From Saprospiraceae bacterium UBA1994 (GTDB taxonomy: Bacteria > Bacteroidota > Bacteroidia > Chitinophagales > Saprospiraceae), in NCBI GenBank assembly GCA_002335865.1, contig DDCY01000005.1, positions 1-32,627 on the forward strand: DNA of 32,627 nt, written 5' to 3'. Made by a program: the position numbers and the translations under genes. A model generated the notes under the pieces. That model saw nothing but the letters and a program-made list of their open reading frames with translations. It was not told the origin of the DNA and made no database searches. Positions 7,563 to 16,033 of the stretch are shown here, one piece after another. How positions within the stretch are numbered: position 1 is the first letter of the stretch; each line of letters starts with the position of its first letter.

Positions 7563-9002
7563 ATGAAGATAAAGAATTATATAAACGGCGAACTGCTGGA
7601 TCCTATAGAAGGTAATCAAATTGATAATATTGAGCCTGCGACTGGTAAAGTGTTTGGAACTATACCGGACAGCCAAAGTACTGATGTACAGAAAGCGGTG
7701 GATACTGCCCAGGCAGCATTTCCGTCTTGGTCTTCTCTCGACCATAATAAAAGAGCTCAATATATGTTTGCCATTGCGGACGGTATCAGAGCAAGGTTTG
7801 AAGATTTTGTAGCAGCGGAATCTCAAGACAATGGAAAACCTATATCACTTGCCAGAGCAGTAGATATACCCAGAGCTATTAGCAATTTTGAACATTTCGG
7901 TCATGCCATAACTCAATTTAGCTCTGAATCTCATAGTATGCCTGGCGTCGCTATCAACTATACACTTAGACAACCTATCGGAATAGTTGGATGTATCTCA
8001 CCTTGGAATCTACCTCTATATCTCTTTAGTTGGAAAATCGCACCTGCTCTAGCAGCAGGAAACTGTGTAATCGCTAAACCGTCTGAAGTAACTCCTCTGA
8101 CAGGATACTTGCTTTCTAAAGTATGTAAAGATGTTGGTCTTCCTCCTGGAGTACTGAACATATTACATGGTACTGGACCATCTGTAGGAGACGCTATTGT
8201 AAGTCACCCAAAGATCAAGGCCATATCATTTACTGGTGGAACAACCACTGGCAAAATCATTGCTGCTAAGGCAGCACCCATGTTCAAAAAATTATCTCTA
8301 GAACTTGGCGGGAAAAATCCTAATATCATATTTGCTGATTGTGATTACGATGAAATGCTGAAAACTACGGTAAGATCGTCATTCGCTAATCAAGGTCAAA
8401 TATGCCTTTGTGGAAGCAGAATAATCGTAGAAGATAAAATCTACGAAAAATTTGTAGCCGACTTCACTGACAAGGTGAGTAAGATGAAAGTAGGAGACCC
8501 TAATGATGCCAATACTAAATTGGGAGCTCTCGTATCTAAACCTCATATGGAAAAAGTGTTGTCTTATATCGAAGTGGCTAAAGAAGAGGGAGGAAAAATA
8601 GAAACAGGAGGCCATCAAGTAAATCTAGAAGGAAGATGCTCTGATGGATACTTTGTAAGACCTACAGTAATTACAGGATTAAGCCCAAATGCTCAATGTA
8701 ATCAGGAAGAAATATTTGGACCAGTAGTCACTATTACTCCATTCTCGACTGTAGAGGAGGTGTTATCCATAGCCAACGGTGTTGTTTATGGACTGTCTTG
8801 TACTATATGGACCAATAATATAAAGAAGGCACACAACCTGGCTTCTCAAATTGAAGCAGGTGTGGTATGGATTAATTGTTGGCTACTTAGAGATTTGAGA
8901 ACTCCATTTGGTGGCATGAAAGCTAGTGGAGTTGGCAGAGAAGGAGGATTGGAAGTTCTTAGATTTTTTACTGAGGCTAAAAATGTTTGTGTTAAGTTAT
9001 AA
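7563..9002 (+). CDS. Aldehyde dehydrogenase, probable 2-aminomuconic semialdehyde dehydrogenase
   Basis: NAD(P)-dependent ALDH, 479 aa from ATG 7563 (the TTG at 7551 would add only four residues). The general base Glu is in LELGGKNPN (E247) and the nucleophile Cys in FANQGQICLCGSR (C281). The segment around the nucleophile, with CLC and then KVGDPND and LGALVSKPHMEKV, closely recalls human ALDH8A1, the kynurenine-pathway 2-aminomuconic semialdehyde dehydrogenase, and the bacterial 2-hydroxymuconic semialdehyde dehydrogenases. The predicted reaction is 2-aminomuconate-6-semialdehyde to 2-aminomuconate, the substrate of the RidA-like protein 151 nt upstream. Other aromatic ring-cleavage semialdehydes or betaine aldehyde are possible alternatives. 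The ring-cleaving dioxygenase and the decarboxylase are not in the window. Confidence 0.85.
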   Translation: MKIKNYINGELLDPIEGNQIDNIEPATGKVFGTIPDSQSTDVQKAVDTAQAAFPSWSSLDHNKRAQYMFAIADGIRARFEDFVAAESQDNGKPISLARAVDIPRAISNFEHFGHAITQFSSESHSMPGVAINYTLRQPIGIVGCISPWNLPLYLFSWKIAPALAAGNCVIAKPSEVTPLTGYLLSKVCKDVGLPPGVLNILHGTGPSVGDAIVSHPKIKAISFTGGTTTGKIIAAKAAPMFKKLSLELGGKNPNIIFADCDYDEMLKTTVRSSFANQGQICLCGSRIIVEDKIYEKFVADFTDKVSKMKVGDPNDANTKLGALVSKPHMEKVLSYIEVAKEEGGKIETGGHQVNLEGRCSDGYFVRPTVITGLSPNAQCNQEEIFGPVVTITPFSTVEEVLSIANGVVYGLSCTIWTNNIKKAHNLASQIEAGVVWINCWLLRDLRTPFGGMKASGVGREGGLEVLRFFTEAKNVCVKL

Positions 9003-9386
9003 GTGCCTTGACCAGCAATCACTTCTGATCAAACACGGAAGTAGATTAGAGTCAGTATAAAAAGGCCTCTTCATAATCCTATAAATACGCTCATAAAAAA
9101 CTAGCATGTTTTCCCTCTGCAAGTTTTCTTGACTTTACTTTAAGTATTCTTCTTAATTGTATTGCTAATACCTTGCAAAAAGAGAGTCATTTTACATAGT
9201 CTAATAAGCAATGATCTAAACACTGAAATGACCGTCTTTGGTACAAAAAGCATTGATAGTCAACTAAAAATAAATCTAATGGACTAGTAATTCATATAAA
9301 TTTACTGGTCGATCAAGATTTCATGCTATTAAAAATAACATGAAATCAGACATCACCTTGAGTGGGCTAATGTTCAACAATTTCGA
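9003..9386. other. Convergent intergenic region
   Basis: A 384-nt AT-rich region between the 3' ends of the ALDH and the E1 gene. Apart from the hairpin at 9317-9347 I see no gene, RNA or strong terminator in it. Confidence 0.6.
9317..9347. terminator. Hairpin downstream of the E1 gene, possible terminator
   Basis: Perfect 9-bp arms GATTTCATG and CATGAAATC around a 13-nt loop; inside it TATT/AATA can add 4 bp. It starts 40 nt after the minus-strand E1 stop. There is no T-run on either side, so termination is inferred only from position between convergent genes. Confidence 0.4.
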
Positions 9387-11396
9387 TTAGTATTTTAAGA
9401 TGTATTCTACTTTTTCTTTAAGACGGTCTATCGGCAGGTATTGATTCTCAAGAGACTTGTTGAATGGAATAGGTGTGTCTAAACTAGCTACTCGAATGAC
9501 TGGTGCATCCAAGTATTCAAAAAGATGCTCTGATATATATGCAGAAATATCGCCTGCTATACCTCCGAACATACTATCTTCTTGCAATACGATCACTCGA
9601 TTCGTTTTTTTCACTGTAGCTACTATTGCCTCATAATCAATTGGTGATAGTGACCTTAGATCCAATACTTCTATTTCACATTCTGATGAGTCAGCTAGCC
9701 GTTTTGCCCAATTGACAGCTGCCCCATAGGTAATGATACTCAATGCATTACCGCTACAAACTATTTCGGCTTTGCCTATTTCTGTGGTATAATACCCATT
9801 CGGTACTTCAGCAGATGTATAACGATATAATGCTTTGTGTTCGAAGTATAGAACAGGATTAGGATCCTCGAACGCAGCTAATAAAAGGCCTTTGGCGTCA
9901 ATAGGATTAGATGGATATACCACTTTGAGTCCTGGTACGTGTGTAAACCACGCCTCGGTACTCTGAGAATGATATGGCCCTGCCCCTACTCCTCCTCCAG
10001 AAGGCATACGTATCACAGAGTTAGGTGCATGACCCCACCTGTAATGCGCTTTGGCTAAATTATTTACAATCTGATTAAATGCACATGTAGCAAAATCCGA
10101 AAATTGCATTTCGACCATAGATCTTATGCCTTTAAGAGATAGTCCCATACTAATACCTATTATAGCACTTTCGCATATAGGAGTGTTGCGTACTCTACCC
10201 TTTCCATATTTTTCCATGAGACCATCCGTGATCTTGAATACCCCGCCATAATCTGCTATATCTTGTCCCATGAGTACGAGATCATCATACTTATCCATAG
10301 CGATAGATATACCGTCAGCAATGGCATCAACGTATCTTCTTTCTGTAGTATCAGTATAATCTGGAGACGATACTAGTTGATTGTGAGATGCGTATACGTC
10401 AGCTATCTCAGTATCAAAATCTACTTTAATTTCTGGCTCTACAAATACTTCCTGTACATCTTGGTTAATCTCAGCCTTGAAATGCTCACGAGTATTGATA
10501 ATGAAATTTTCATCTATGAATTCTTCGGCAACGAGGTATTGTTCAAAATTTGCTATCGGATCTCTATTTGCCCATTGTTCCAAAAGTTTCTTTGGAACAT
10601 ATTTGGTACCCGATGCCTCTTCATGGCCTCTCATACGAAAGGTCTTACATTCTATTAGCCATGGTTCAGGATTTTTAGTTATCTCTTTCTTAATCTGAAC
10701 TATGGTCTGATATACCTCTAAAATATTATTTCCGTCTATCACTTTACTTTTCATACCATAACCGAGACCTCTATCAGCTAGGTTTTCACAAGCGTATTGC
10801 TCTTTTGTTTCTGTCGATAGACCGTATCCATTATTTTCAATTATAAATATAACAGGTAATTTCCATACTGCCGCGACATTCAGCGCTTCATGAAATTCTC
10901 CTTCTGAGGTGCCTCCTTCACCTGTAAATGCGACAGAAATTTTCTTCTCTTTGGCTAACTTATGTCCCAATGCCACTCCTGCGGATAATGATAGTTGAGG
11001 ACCTAAATGTGAAATCATACCAACAATACTGTATTCCAGTGTACCGAAATGAAAAGATCTATCTCTCCCTTTTGTGAAACCATTTGCTTTTCCTTGCCAT
11101 TGAGAGAAGAGCCGCTTTAGGGGAATCTCTCTAGTGGTGAAAACACCAAGATTGCGATGCATAGGAAATATGATTTCATCAGCGTCGAGTGCAGATGTAA
11201 CTCCTACAGATATAGCTTCTTGGCCAATACCAGAAAACCATTTTGATATCTTCCCTTGCCTGAGTAAGATCAACATTTTCTCCTCTATTAATCTAGGATA
11301 GAGCATGCTTAGATAGAGCTTTTTCATCTCTGCTTTCGAGACTGCTCCTTTCTTATATTTGATTGCTGATTTTGACGTAATCGATGCAGTTGCCAT
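9387..11396 (-). CDS. Fused 2-oxoacid dehydrogenase E1 alpha/beta (branched-chain type)
   Basis: ThDP-dependent E1 of a 2-oxoacid dehydrogenase complex with alpha and beta in one 669-aa chain, an arrangement common in Bacteroidota. The alpha part (about 20-340) carries the ThDP motif starting at G159 (GEGGTSEGEFHEALNVAA) and closing with IENN at 186-189. The beta part (about 350-669) carries MGQDIADYGG, the catalytic Glu in ICESAI (E409), GPYHSQS (474-480), and the C-terminal transketolase domain. The reaction is decarboxylation of a branched-chain 2-oxoacid or pyruvate and acyl transfer to lipoyl-E2. The usual GDG of the ThDP motif reads GEG here. No E2 or E3 is nearby. Branched-chain substrates fit best for this fusion type, but pyruvate cannot be excluded. 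Confidence 0.9.
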   Translation of the reverse strand: MATASITSKSAIKYKKGAVSKAEMKKLYLSMLYPRLIEEKMLILLRQGKISKWFSGIGQEAISVGVTSALDADEIIFPMHRNLGVFTTREIPLKRLFSQWQGKANGFTKGRDRSFHFGTLEYSIVGMISHLGPQLSLSAGVALGHKLAKEKKISVAFTGEGGTSEGEFHEALNVAAVWKLPVIFIIENNGYGLSTETKEQYACENLADRGLGYGMKSKVIDGNNILEVYQTIVQIKKEITKNPEPWLIECKTFRMRGHEEASGTKYVPKKLLEQWANRDPIANFEQYLVAEEFIDENFIINTREHFKAEINQDVQEVFVEPEIKVDFDTEIADVYASHNQLVSSPDYTDTTERRYVDAIADGISIAMDKYDDLVLMGQDIADYGGVFKITDGLMEKYGKGRVRNTPICESAIIGISMGLSLKGIRSMVEMQFSDFATCAFNQIVNNLAKAHYRWGHAPNSVIRMPSGGGVGAGPYHSQSTEAWFTHVPGLKVVYPSNPIDAKGLLLAAFEDPNPVLYFEHKALYRYTSAEVPNGYYTTEIGKAEIVCSGNALSIITYGAAVNWAKRLADSSECEIEVLDLRSLSPIDYEAIVATVKKTNRVIVLQEDSMFGGIAGDISAYISEHLFEYLDAPVIRVASLDTPIPFNKSLENQYLPIDRLKEKVEYILKY

Positions 11397-11524
11397 GATA
11401 AAATATTATGAAAAGCAAATATGGCATTTTTTGTTGAAGTAACGATATGTATGAGAGAAGGAATTGGAGTCTTCTTTTACCGTTGAAGGTATATAGTCCA
11501 ACCTTGTTGAGGTCAATTAATTCT

Positions 11525-11564
11525 CTATGTTTAACTAACATAGTGTTTACCCTCACAGAGGGTA
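11525..11564. repeat. Two adjacent hairpins upstream of the E1 gene
   Basis: Hairpin 1: CTATGTT (11525-11531), 5-nt loop, AACATAG (11537-11543). Hairpin 2: TACCCTC (11548-11554), ACA loop, GAGGGTA (11558-11564). Each has a perfect 7-bp stem and they are 4 nt apart. They lie about 130-170 nt before the E1 ATG and could shape its leader RNA or form operators. Confidence 0.45.
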
Positions 11565-11702
11565 CGATTTGGGGCATTTCTTTAAGGCATATTCTAAATA
11601 TCCGAACACATATATTTACCACGAAAAACGTAATGTTTTTAAATAAAAAACTGTCTTAATTCGCAGTCCTCGTATTTCCTTAAAAATTCGATATATACGC
11701 AC

Positions 11703-11738
11703 AAAAACAGGACTCTGCACGGAGCAAAGACCTGTTTT
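11703..11738 (-). terminator. Intrinsic terminator after the ArsR-family gene
   Basis: Read on the minus strand: AAAACAGG, then T, CTTTGC, loop TCCGT, GCAGAG, T, CCTGTTTT, followed by TGT. That is an 8-bp outer stem and a 6-bp inner stem (one G-U pair) around a single T-T mismatch, ending in five T. It lies 40 nt past the stop of the regulator gene at 11778. Confidence 0.8.
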
Positions 11739-11777
11739 GTTTTTCTCTGTTTTCATGACACGAAAAAAGGACAAATA

Positions 11778-12095
11778 TTAAGCTATAATTGTATTTCCTA
11801 AGAAATTATTTACTGCTTTTACTGCTTTATCCACTATCTCATAGTTAATAGTATAATGGATAAATTTTCCTTCTTTGTTAGCACTTACCACGCCAGATAG
11901 TCTTAAAATTTTAAGATGTTGGCTTGTAATTGATTGCTCTATGCCTAGACTGTTGTAAATCTTATTTACCTGTGTCTTACCCGATCTATTGATGTACTCA
12001 AGAATTTTCATCCTGAGTGGGTGAGCTAGAGCACGCATCAATTCCGAGGAATAGTGCAACTTTTCGTTATTGAAAATAACTTTAGTTTCTCTCAT
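11778..12095 (-). CDS. ArsR-family winged-helix transcriptional regulator
   Basis: Small HTH_20/ArsR-type DNA-binding protein, 105 aa. ALAHPLRMKILEYI (about 24-37) is the helix-1 signature, EQSITSQHLKILRLSGVV (52-69) the recognition helix region, and KEGKFIHYTIN (73-83) the beta wing. There is no cysteine at all, so the classic ArsR/SmtB CxC metal site is absent; it probably senses something else or acts as a dimeric repressor without metal. It is a paralogue of the next regulator (shared QS-x-x-SQHL-x-ILR and GKFI-x-Y), lies 189 nt downstream of it on the same strand, and has its own terminator. The target is unknown. Confidence 0.85.
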   Translation of the reverse strand: MRETKVIFNNEKLHYSSELMRALAHPLRMKILEYINRSGKTQVNKIYNSLGIEQSITSQHLKILRLSGVVSANKEGKFIHYTINYEIVDKAVKAVNNFLGNTIIA

Positions 12096-12132
12096 TGTGT
12101 TCCTTATTTTGTGTAGTAGTCGACCTTAGAAA

Positions 12133-12163
12133 CAAATATGAGAATAATTTATAATATATAAAA
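12133..12163 (-). promoter_or_regulatory. Possible promoter of the ArsR-family gene at 12095
   Basis: On the minus strand TTTT (12163-12160), 19 nt, then CATATTTG (12140-12133), against TTTG-N19-TAnnTTTG. The -7 matches all but the first base and the -33 all but the last. It would give a leader of about 30 nt. The region is very AT-rich, so chance similarity is quite possible. Confidence 0.3.
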
Positions 12164-12284
12164 GTTTTATATTAATTAAATTATATATCTATTAAAGCAT
12201 CTGAATAAGCAGTTTACATGAAAACTTTAGAATATACGTATTGCGTGTACATATATCAATTTAGAAAGATGCTTTTGAGGTCTT

Positions 12285-12623
12285 CTATCCTGCCAGCTCT
12301 TCTACTAATCTGGAGATTTGAGCTAATCTATCATTATCTAAAGAATAATAGATAAACTTTCCGTGTCTTTCTGTAATTACAACTCCTGCTCTACGCAGTA
12401 TTGCGAGATGCTGAGATGCTACAGATTGCTCTAGCCTTAATTTAATGTAAATGTCAGTAACCGTCATCGTATCACTATCATCTAGAATATCGATAATTTT
12501 TTGTCTGAGCTTGTGGTTAACTGCTCTTAACACCAATACAGCTTTTCTTAGATCAACGTAATCTAACTGTACTTCTTTGGAACCTTTCTTAAGTATTACT
12601 GTTTCGTTTTTTTTATTTCTCAT
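12285..12623 (-). CDS. ArsR-family winged-helix transcriptional regulator (paralogue)
   Basis: 112-aa ArsR-type regulator. AVNHKLRQKIIDIL (about 34-47) is helix 1, EQSVASQHLAILRRAGVV (65-82) the recognition helix region, and RHGKFIYYSL (86-95) the wing. It has no cysteine, so no ArsR-type thiol metal site. A basic N-terminus (RNKKNETVILKKGSKE) precedes the domain. It shares spacing and several motifs with the regulator just downstream, which suggests an old tandem duplication. The 0.9 kb upstream of it is gene-free, so it has no neighbour that betrays its target; the flanking fused E1 and tsaB genes are not obvious targets. Confidence 0.85.
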   Translation of the reverse strand: MRNKKNETVILKKGSKEVQLDYVDLRKAVLVLRAVNHKLRQKIIDILDDSDTMTVTDIYIKLRLEQSVASQHLAILRRAGVVITERHGKFIYYSLDNDRLAQISRLVEELAG

Positions 12624-13499
12624 ACAAAAATTAGTTAATGTTTACGAATGTATTAGACATAATGCAAACGGTGTGCCAATCAGGTAAAACCCACATTATA
12701 AGTGGCTAAAATTTGATATATGTAATTTTATAAGCATGTAATTCGTCAATAAATTAACAGTTATGCCGAATTATAATTTATTTATTATCAGCTTATTATG
12801 TTAAACGATTACTAAAATTAAGCCATAAATTTCGCAAGGTCTAAAAATGCCATGAATCAAGCATATACGAAAGATCAACTATACGTAGTAGTCGAAATTT
12901 GGGAATTAGATATGATTTGATAGAGACTTGTGAATAGTAAGTTATGTTTAAGGGAATTTTTTATTTGTTGAGTTTAGTTATACAAATTGTATTATTTAAT
13001 GCCGTATAAAATAATCTAGTTTAATCTTCTTAGTTCAATGCAAAAAACGCATGCAAATAGAATGGTATCATTCACTCATTAACATAAACCCACAATGATT
13101 ATAAATCTGGTCGTAGTCACGACGAGCATTTCAACGCAGAAATTAGATAATTGAAACAAACTATATGCAGCATTGCGTTATATATTCTGAATTATATATT
13201 CAAGAGATATCTTGTGATTAGACTAATAAGGGCAGAATCGCACAGATTAAATAATTATAATCATTTCCTAGGAATACATTTGGAACATGACTCGAGCGAC
13301 AACTGACCAATCTTTATTATAGACGTTTTGTAAAAGTTTTTTTTCAAAACTCTATCACAATAGCGTACTATGATAATTCATAGTGCTATTTCTTGAACAT
13401 TATTGAAACTTGCTTTATTTCTTATCTAGTTTTTACCATCCTCAAGATTGTCTTAACCAAATGTTTGTTAGCCTGGCCTTCTAAATAATTAAAAGTGCT
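12624..13499. other. Large gene-free region
   Basis: 876 nt, very AT-rich, with no credible coding frame on either strand, no tRNA-like T-loop sequence and no tandem repeat. It contains a hairpin at 13359-13390 and smaller inverted repeats near 13188 and 13201 (CAAGA-gata-TCTTG). It may contain the ArsR promoter, the tsaB 3' end, decayed coding sequence, or a small RNA that I cannot identify. Confidence 0.6.
13359..13390. repeat. Bulged 13-bp hairpin downstream of tsaB
   Basis: AATAGC, bulge GT, ACTATGA, loop TAAT, TCATAGT, GCTATT: 6 + 7 bp with a 2-nt bulge. It lies about 110 nt past the tsaB stop on the minus strand. No T-run follows on either strand, so it is either a weak transcript-end structure or an unrelated palindrome. 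Confidence 0.4.
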
Positions 13500-14195
13500 T
13501 TAAAAATATTTTTTATTTGATTTGGTGACGTTGGCACCTTTAAGATAAAAAGGCTCATAATAACCTAAATCTGAAAAATCTTCAGCTAGTAAAGCTTTAT
13601 ACGCTAGATTGACCATGTGAATCGCTGAACTATAATGCTTGTGAAGCAGTATTTTGGGTTGTGATAATACGTCTAAGGTCTTTTCTGCTCCATTACCTAC
13701 TATATGGTGTACGATACCCATATCTACATAATCACTGTATGCGGCCTTATCTACTACTAGCGCATGGTCTGGATCTAGTTTATTCCCATCATAGTCGTAG
13801 ACCGCTGTATAGACCTCCATACGTCTAGCATCTACCATTGGTATAATAAAGTCTCCTTCAATAGCTGATGTAATGCAGGATGATGCTAACACATCCAAGC
13901 TAGGAATGGTAATCAGCGGAATGTCATGAGCAAAACAAATGCCTTTGGCCGTAGAGCAACCTACTCTAAGAGAAGTATAAGATCCTGGACCTGAAGCTAG
14001 TGACACAGCCGCCAAATCCTTGTAGCCAATCTTAGCTAAATCCATTAACTCTTGTATAAAAACCGTAATTACTTCAGTATGACTGTTAGCTTCAGTGGTT
14101 TCTTTGTGAGTTAACAGCATGTCGCCATCAGAAATAGCTACGGAACAGATACCTGTCGTAGAATTGATATGAAGTATATAGTTAGATTTTGACAT
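13500..14195 (-). CDS. tsaB: tRNA threonylcarbamoyladenosine biosynthesis protein TsaB
   Basis: ASKHA-fold protein of the TsaD-TsaB-TsaE complex, which makes t6A at position 37 of ANN-decoding tRNAs in the cytoplasm. Hallmarks in 231 aa: the N-terminal INSTTGICSVAI, NSHTEVITVFIQELM (about 37-51), the family signature SLASGPGSYTSLRVG (about 66-80) followed by STAKGICFA, and IPLITIPSLDVLA. Length is normal for TsaB; TsaD would be longer with a metal-binding HxxxH. It follows the processing protease on the same strand with a 97-nt gap, so co-transcription is likely. Confidence 0.93.
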   Translation of the reverse strand: MSKSNYILHINSTTGICSVAISDGDMLLTHKETTEANSHTEVITVFIQELMDLAKIGYKDLAAVSLASGPGSYTSLRVGCSTAKGICFAHDIPLITIPSLDVLASSCITSAIEGDFIIPMVDARRMEVYTAVYDYDGNKLDPDHALVVDKAAYSDYVDMGIVHHIVGNGAEKTLDVLSQPKILLHKHYSSAIHMVNLAYKALLAEDFSDLGYYEPFYLKGANVTKSNKKYF

Positions 14196-14292
14196 GTATC
14201 TATTTTTATAATACCGCTCTTCTGAATATCCTCAATCAAAACGCGGAAATGATACGTTTCGTTGTTTCTGTTTTACTTTGGAAAACCAAAAA

Positions 14293-15939
14293 CTACATTG
14301 GTGACTTCAGAATATCGTCGTATCTAGTACGATCGTTGAGTAATTCAATTGCAGCACTTACCTCGCTATCATTTTGGAGTTGTTTTTGGATTCTACCTTT
14401 CTGATTGAAATATCTAGATACTAGCTCTTGTTCTACTTCGAAGATGATCTCGTCTTTATATTGCTCAAAATCATCGGCCTTAGCAGTATTGATAGCCGCT
14501 TTCAATTTGTCGATAGAACTTTTTAACTCTTCATCTATGTCATCCTCAATAAGCTTCTCTTCAAGGGTTGTTAGCACTGTGTTGCTTCCTGTTTTGTACT
14601 TAAATCCTAAATTATCCGCAAACGCTATGAACCCAGCGTAATCGGAAAACTTAAATGCTACAGGATCTTCTATTGCGCTCTGCTTCTCAAAATAATCGTT
14701 GGCATACTTGAAGATGATATATTCCTTGTTAAGTGCCTTTAGTAGAGGAGATACTTTCTTAGGTTCTAGTTTAATATCTGGAGTGATTCCACCTCCATCT
14801 AATACTTTTCTGCCATTTTTAGTCTTAAAAACTGATCTCTGGTCATCGGGAATATCCTTTGGCTCTCCATTTTCGTATGCTACACTTTGAATGCATCTAC
14901 GACTAAGTATATAGTACTTTGATGTCGTTAATTTTACTCGTGAGTTATAATTGAGGTCTTTAGTGTTCTGCACTAATCCCTTACCATATGACCTCTGGCC
15001 CATGATCACACCTCTATCTAAATCTTGTATAGATCCTGAAACGATCTCAGATGCTGATGCCGATTTATTATCTATCAGCACAACTAATGGAATCTCCACA
15101 TCCACTGGTACATTACGAGTTGTAAAAGCTCTGTCTCTATCTTTTACTTTTCCCTTAGTTGTTACAAGATCAAGGCCCTTTGGCACAAAAATATTAGTTA
15201 CGTGTAATGCTTCGGCTAACAATCCTCCACCATTATGACGAAGATCTAAGATCACACCTTTCATATTAGGATTGTCCTTTTGGAGTTCTTTAAGTCCTTT
15301 AGCGATATTAGCACCTGCAGCTTGTGTAAATGTGGTTAACGATACGTATGCCACTTCTGGAGAGACCATATCATAATGTGGTACATTTTGGCGCTCTACG
15401 CTACCCCTTATAAGCGTAATCGCCAATGTCTCTCCTGAGCTAGGTCTATATATTTGTAGTTGTGCTTCTGTACCTGGTGCTCCTTTGACAATTGCACTTA
15501 CTTCTTCTAATGATCTACCTTTAGTAGCGTATCTGCCTACATTACGGATCTGGTCTCCTGCTTTGAGCCCTGCCTCTAAGGCTGGACCACCATCATAAGG
15601 CTCCACTACGGTCACATAGTCATCTATCACTTCCATACGAGCACCAATGCCCTTGTACGTCTCTTGATCATTGAGCCTATAACTAGCGATCTGTGCCTCA
15701 GATATATATGTTGTGTATGGATCCAAAGAATTAACCATAGCATCGATACCTATACGCATAAGTTCGTTAGGATCAAGTTCATCTACGTAGTTGGCGTTGA
15801 GCTCTTTATATACTTCCGCAAATATTTGTAGATTTTTAGATATCTCGAAGTAGCGATCATTTTGGGCATTGACTTGATGTGGAGAAATAGTAGCTATTAT
15901 GGTTACTAATGCTAATATTGATATTAGTTTTATATTCAT
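14293..15939 (-). CDS. Carboxy-terminal processing peptidase (S41 family)
   Basis: Periplasmic serine protease of the Ctp/Tsp family, 548 aa. N-terminal signal peptide: MNIKLISILALVTIIATISP, with likely cleavage after NAQ near 26. An S41 N-terminal helical domain is followed by a PDZ domain at about 95-180 (YKGIGARMEVIDDYVTVVEP), then the protease core. The core has VILDLRHNGGG at about 229-239, the catalytic Ser within SASASE (293-298) and the catalytic Lys in SYGKGLVQ (K320). The C-terminal 100 residues are charged and helical. It degrades or trims periplasmic proteins selected through their C-termini. It lies between tsaB and an alpha/beta hydrolase on one strand. Confidence 0.93.
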   Translation of the reverse strand: MNIKLISILALVTIIATISPHQVNAQNDRYFEISKNLQIFAEVYKELNANYVDELDPNELMRIGIDAMVNSLDPYTTYISEAQIASYRLNDQETYKGIGARMEVIDDYVTVVEPYDGGPALEAGLKAGDQIRNVGRYATKGRSLEEVSAIVKGAPGTEAQLQIYRPSSGETLAITLIRGSVERQNVPHYDMVSPEVAYVSLTTFTQAAGANIAKGLKELQKDNPNMKGVILDLRHNGGGLLAEALHVTNIFVPKGLDLVTTKGKVKDRDRAFTTRNVPVDVEIPLVVLIDNKSASASEIVSGSIQDLDRGVIMGQRSYGKGLVQNTKDLNYNSRVKLTTSKYYILSRRCIQSVAYENGEPKDIPDDQRSVFKTKNGRKVLDGGGITPDIKLEPKKVSPLLKALNKEYIIFKYANDYFEKQSAIEDPVAFKFSDYAGFIAFADNLGFKYKTGSNTVLTTLEEKLIEDDIDEELKSSIDKLKAAINTAKADDFEQYKDEIIFEVEQELVSRYFNQKGRIQKQLQNDSEVSAAIELLNDRTRYDDILKSPM

Positions 15940-16033
15940 ATTTTGATTCTTTCTATTCTATGTGTTTGAGTAGGCAAGAGTTATTATTTCATTAAGTCAG
16001 CCATTTTAGCTTAACGCTCTATATCAAATTTAT

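Larger units (their letters stand above)
11397..11777. other. Intergenic region upstream of the E1 gene
   Basis: 381 nt with no convincing gene; small overlapping frames on both strands look like noise. It holds the terminator of the neighbouring ArsR gene (11703-11738) and two adjacent small hairpins (11525-11564) that would fall in the E1 leader or promoter region. Confidence 0.6.

Noticed and set aside
10377..10698. Two overlapping plus-strand frames inside the E1 gene
   Set aside because: Antisense to a well-conserved coding region and mutually overlapping; no support.
11353..11659. Opposed small frames upstream of the E1 gene
   Set aside because: They overlap each other and the E1 start, lack recognisable sequence, and contain the twin hairpins.
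12624..13499. Search for tRNA, CRISPR or attachment site in the gene-free region
   Set aside because: No tRNA T-loop or acceptor pairing, no regularly spaced repeats, and no integrase or direct-repeat pair were seen.
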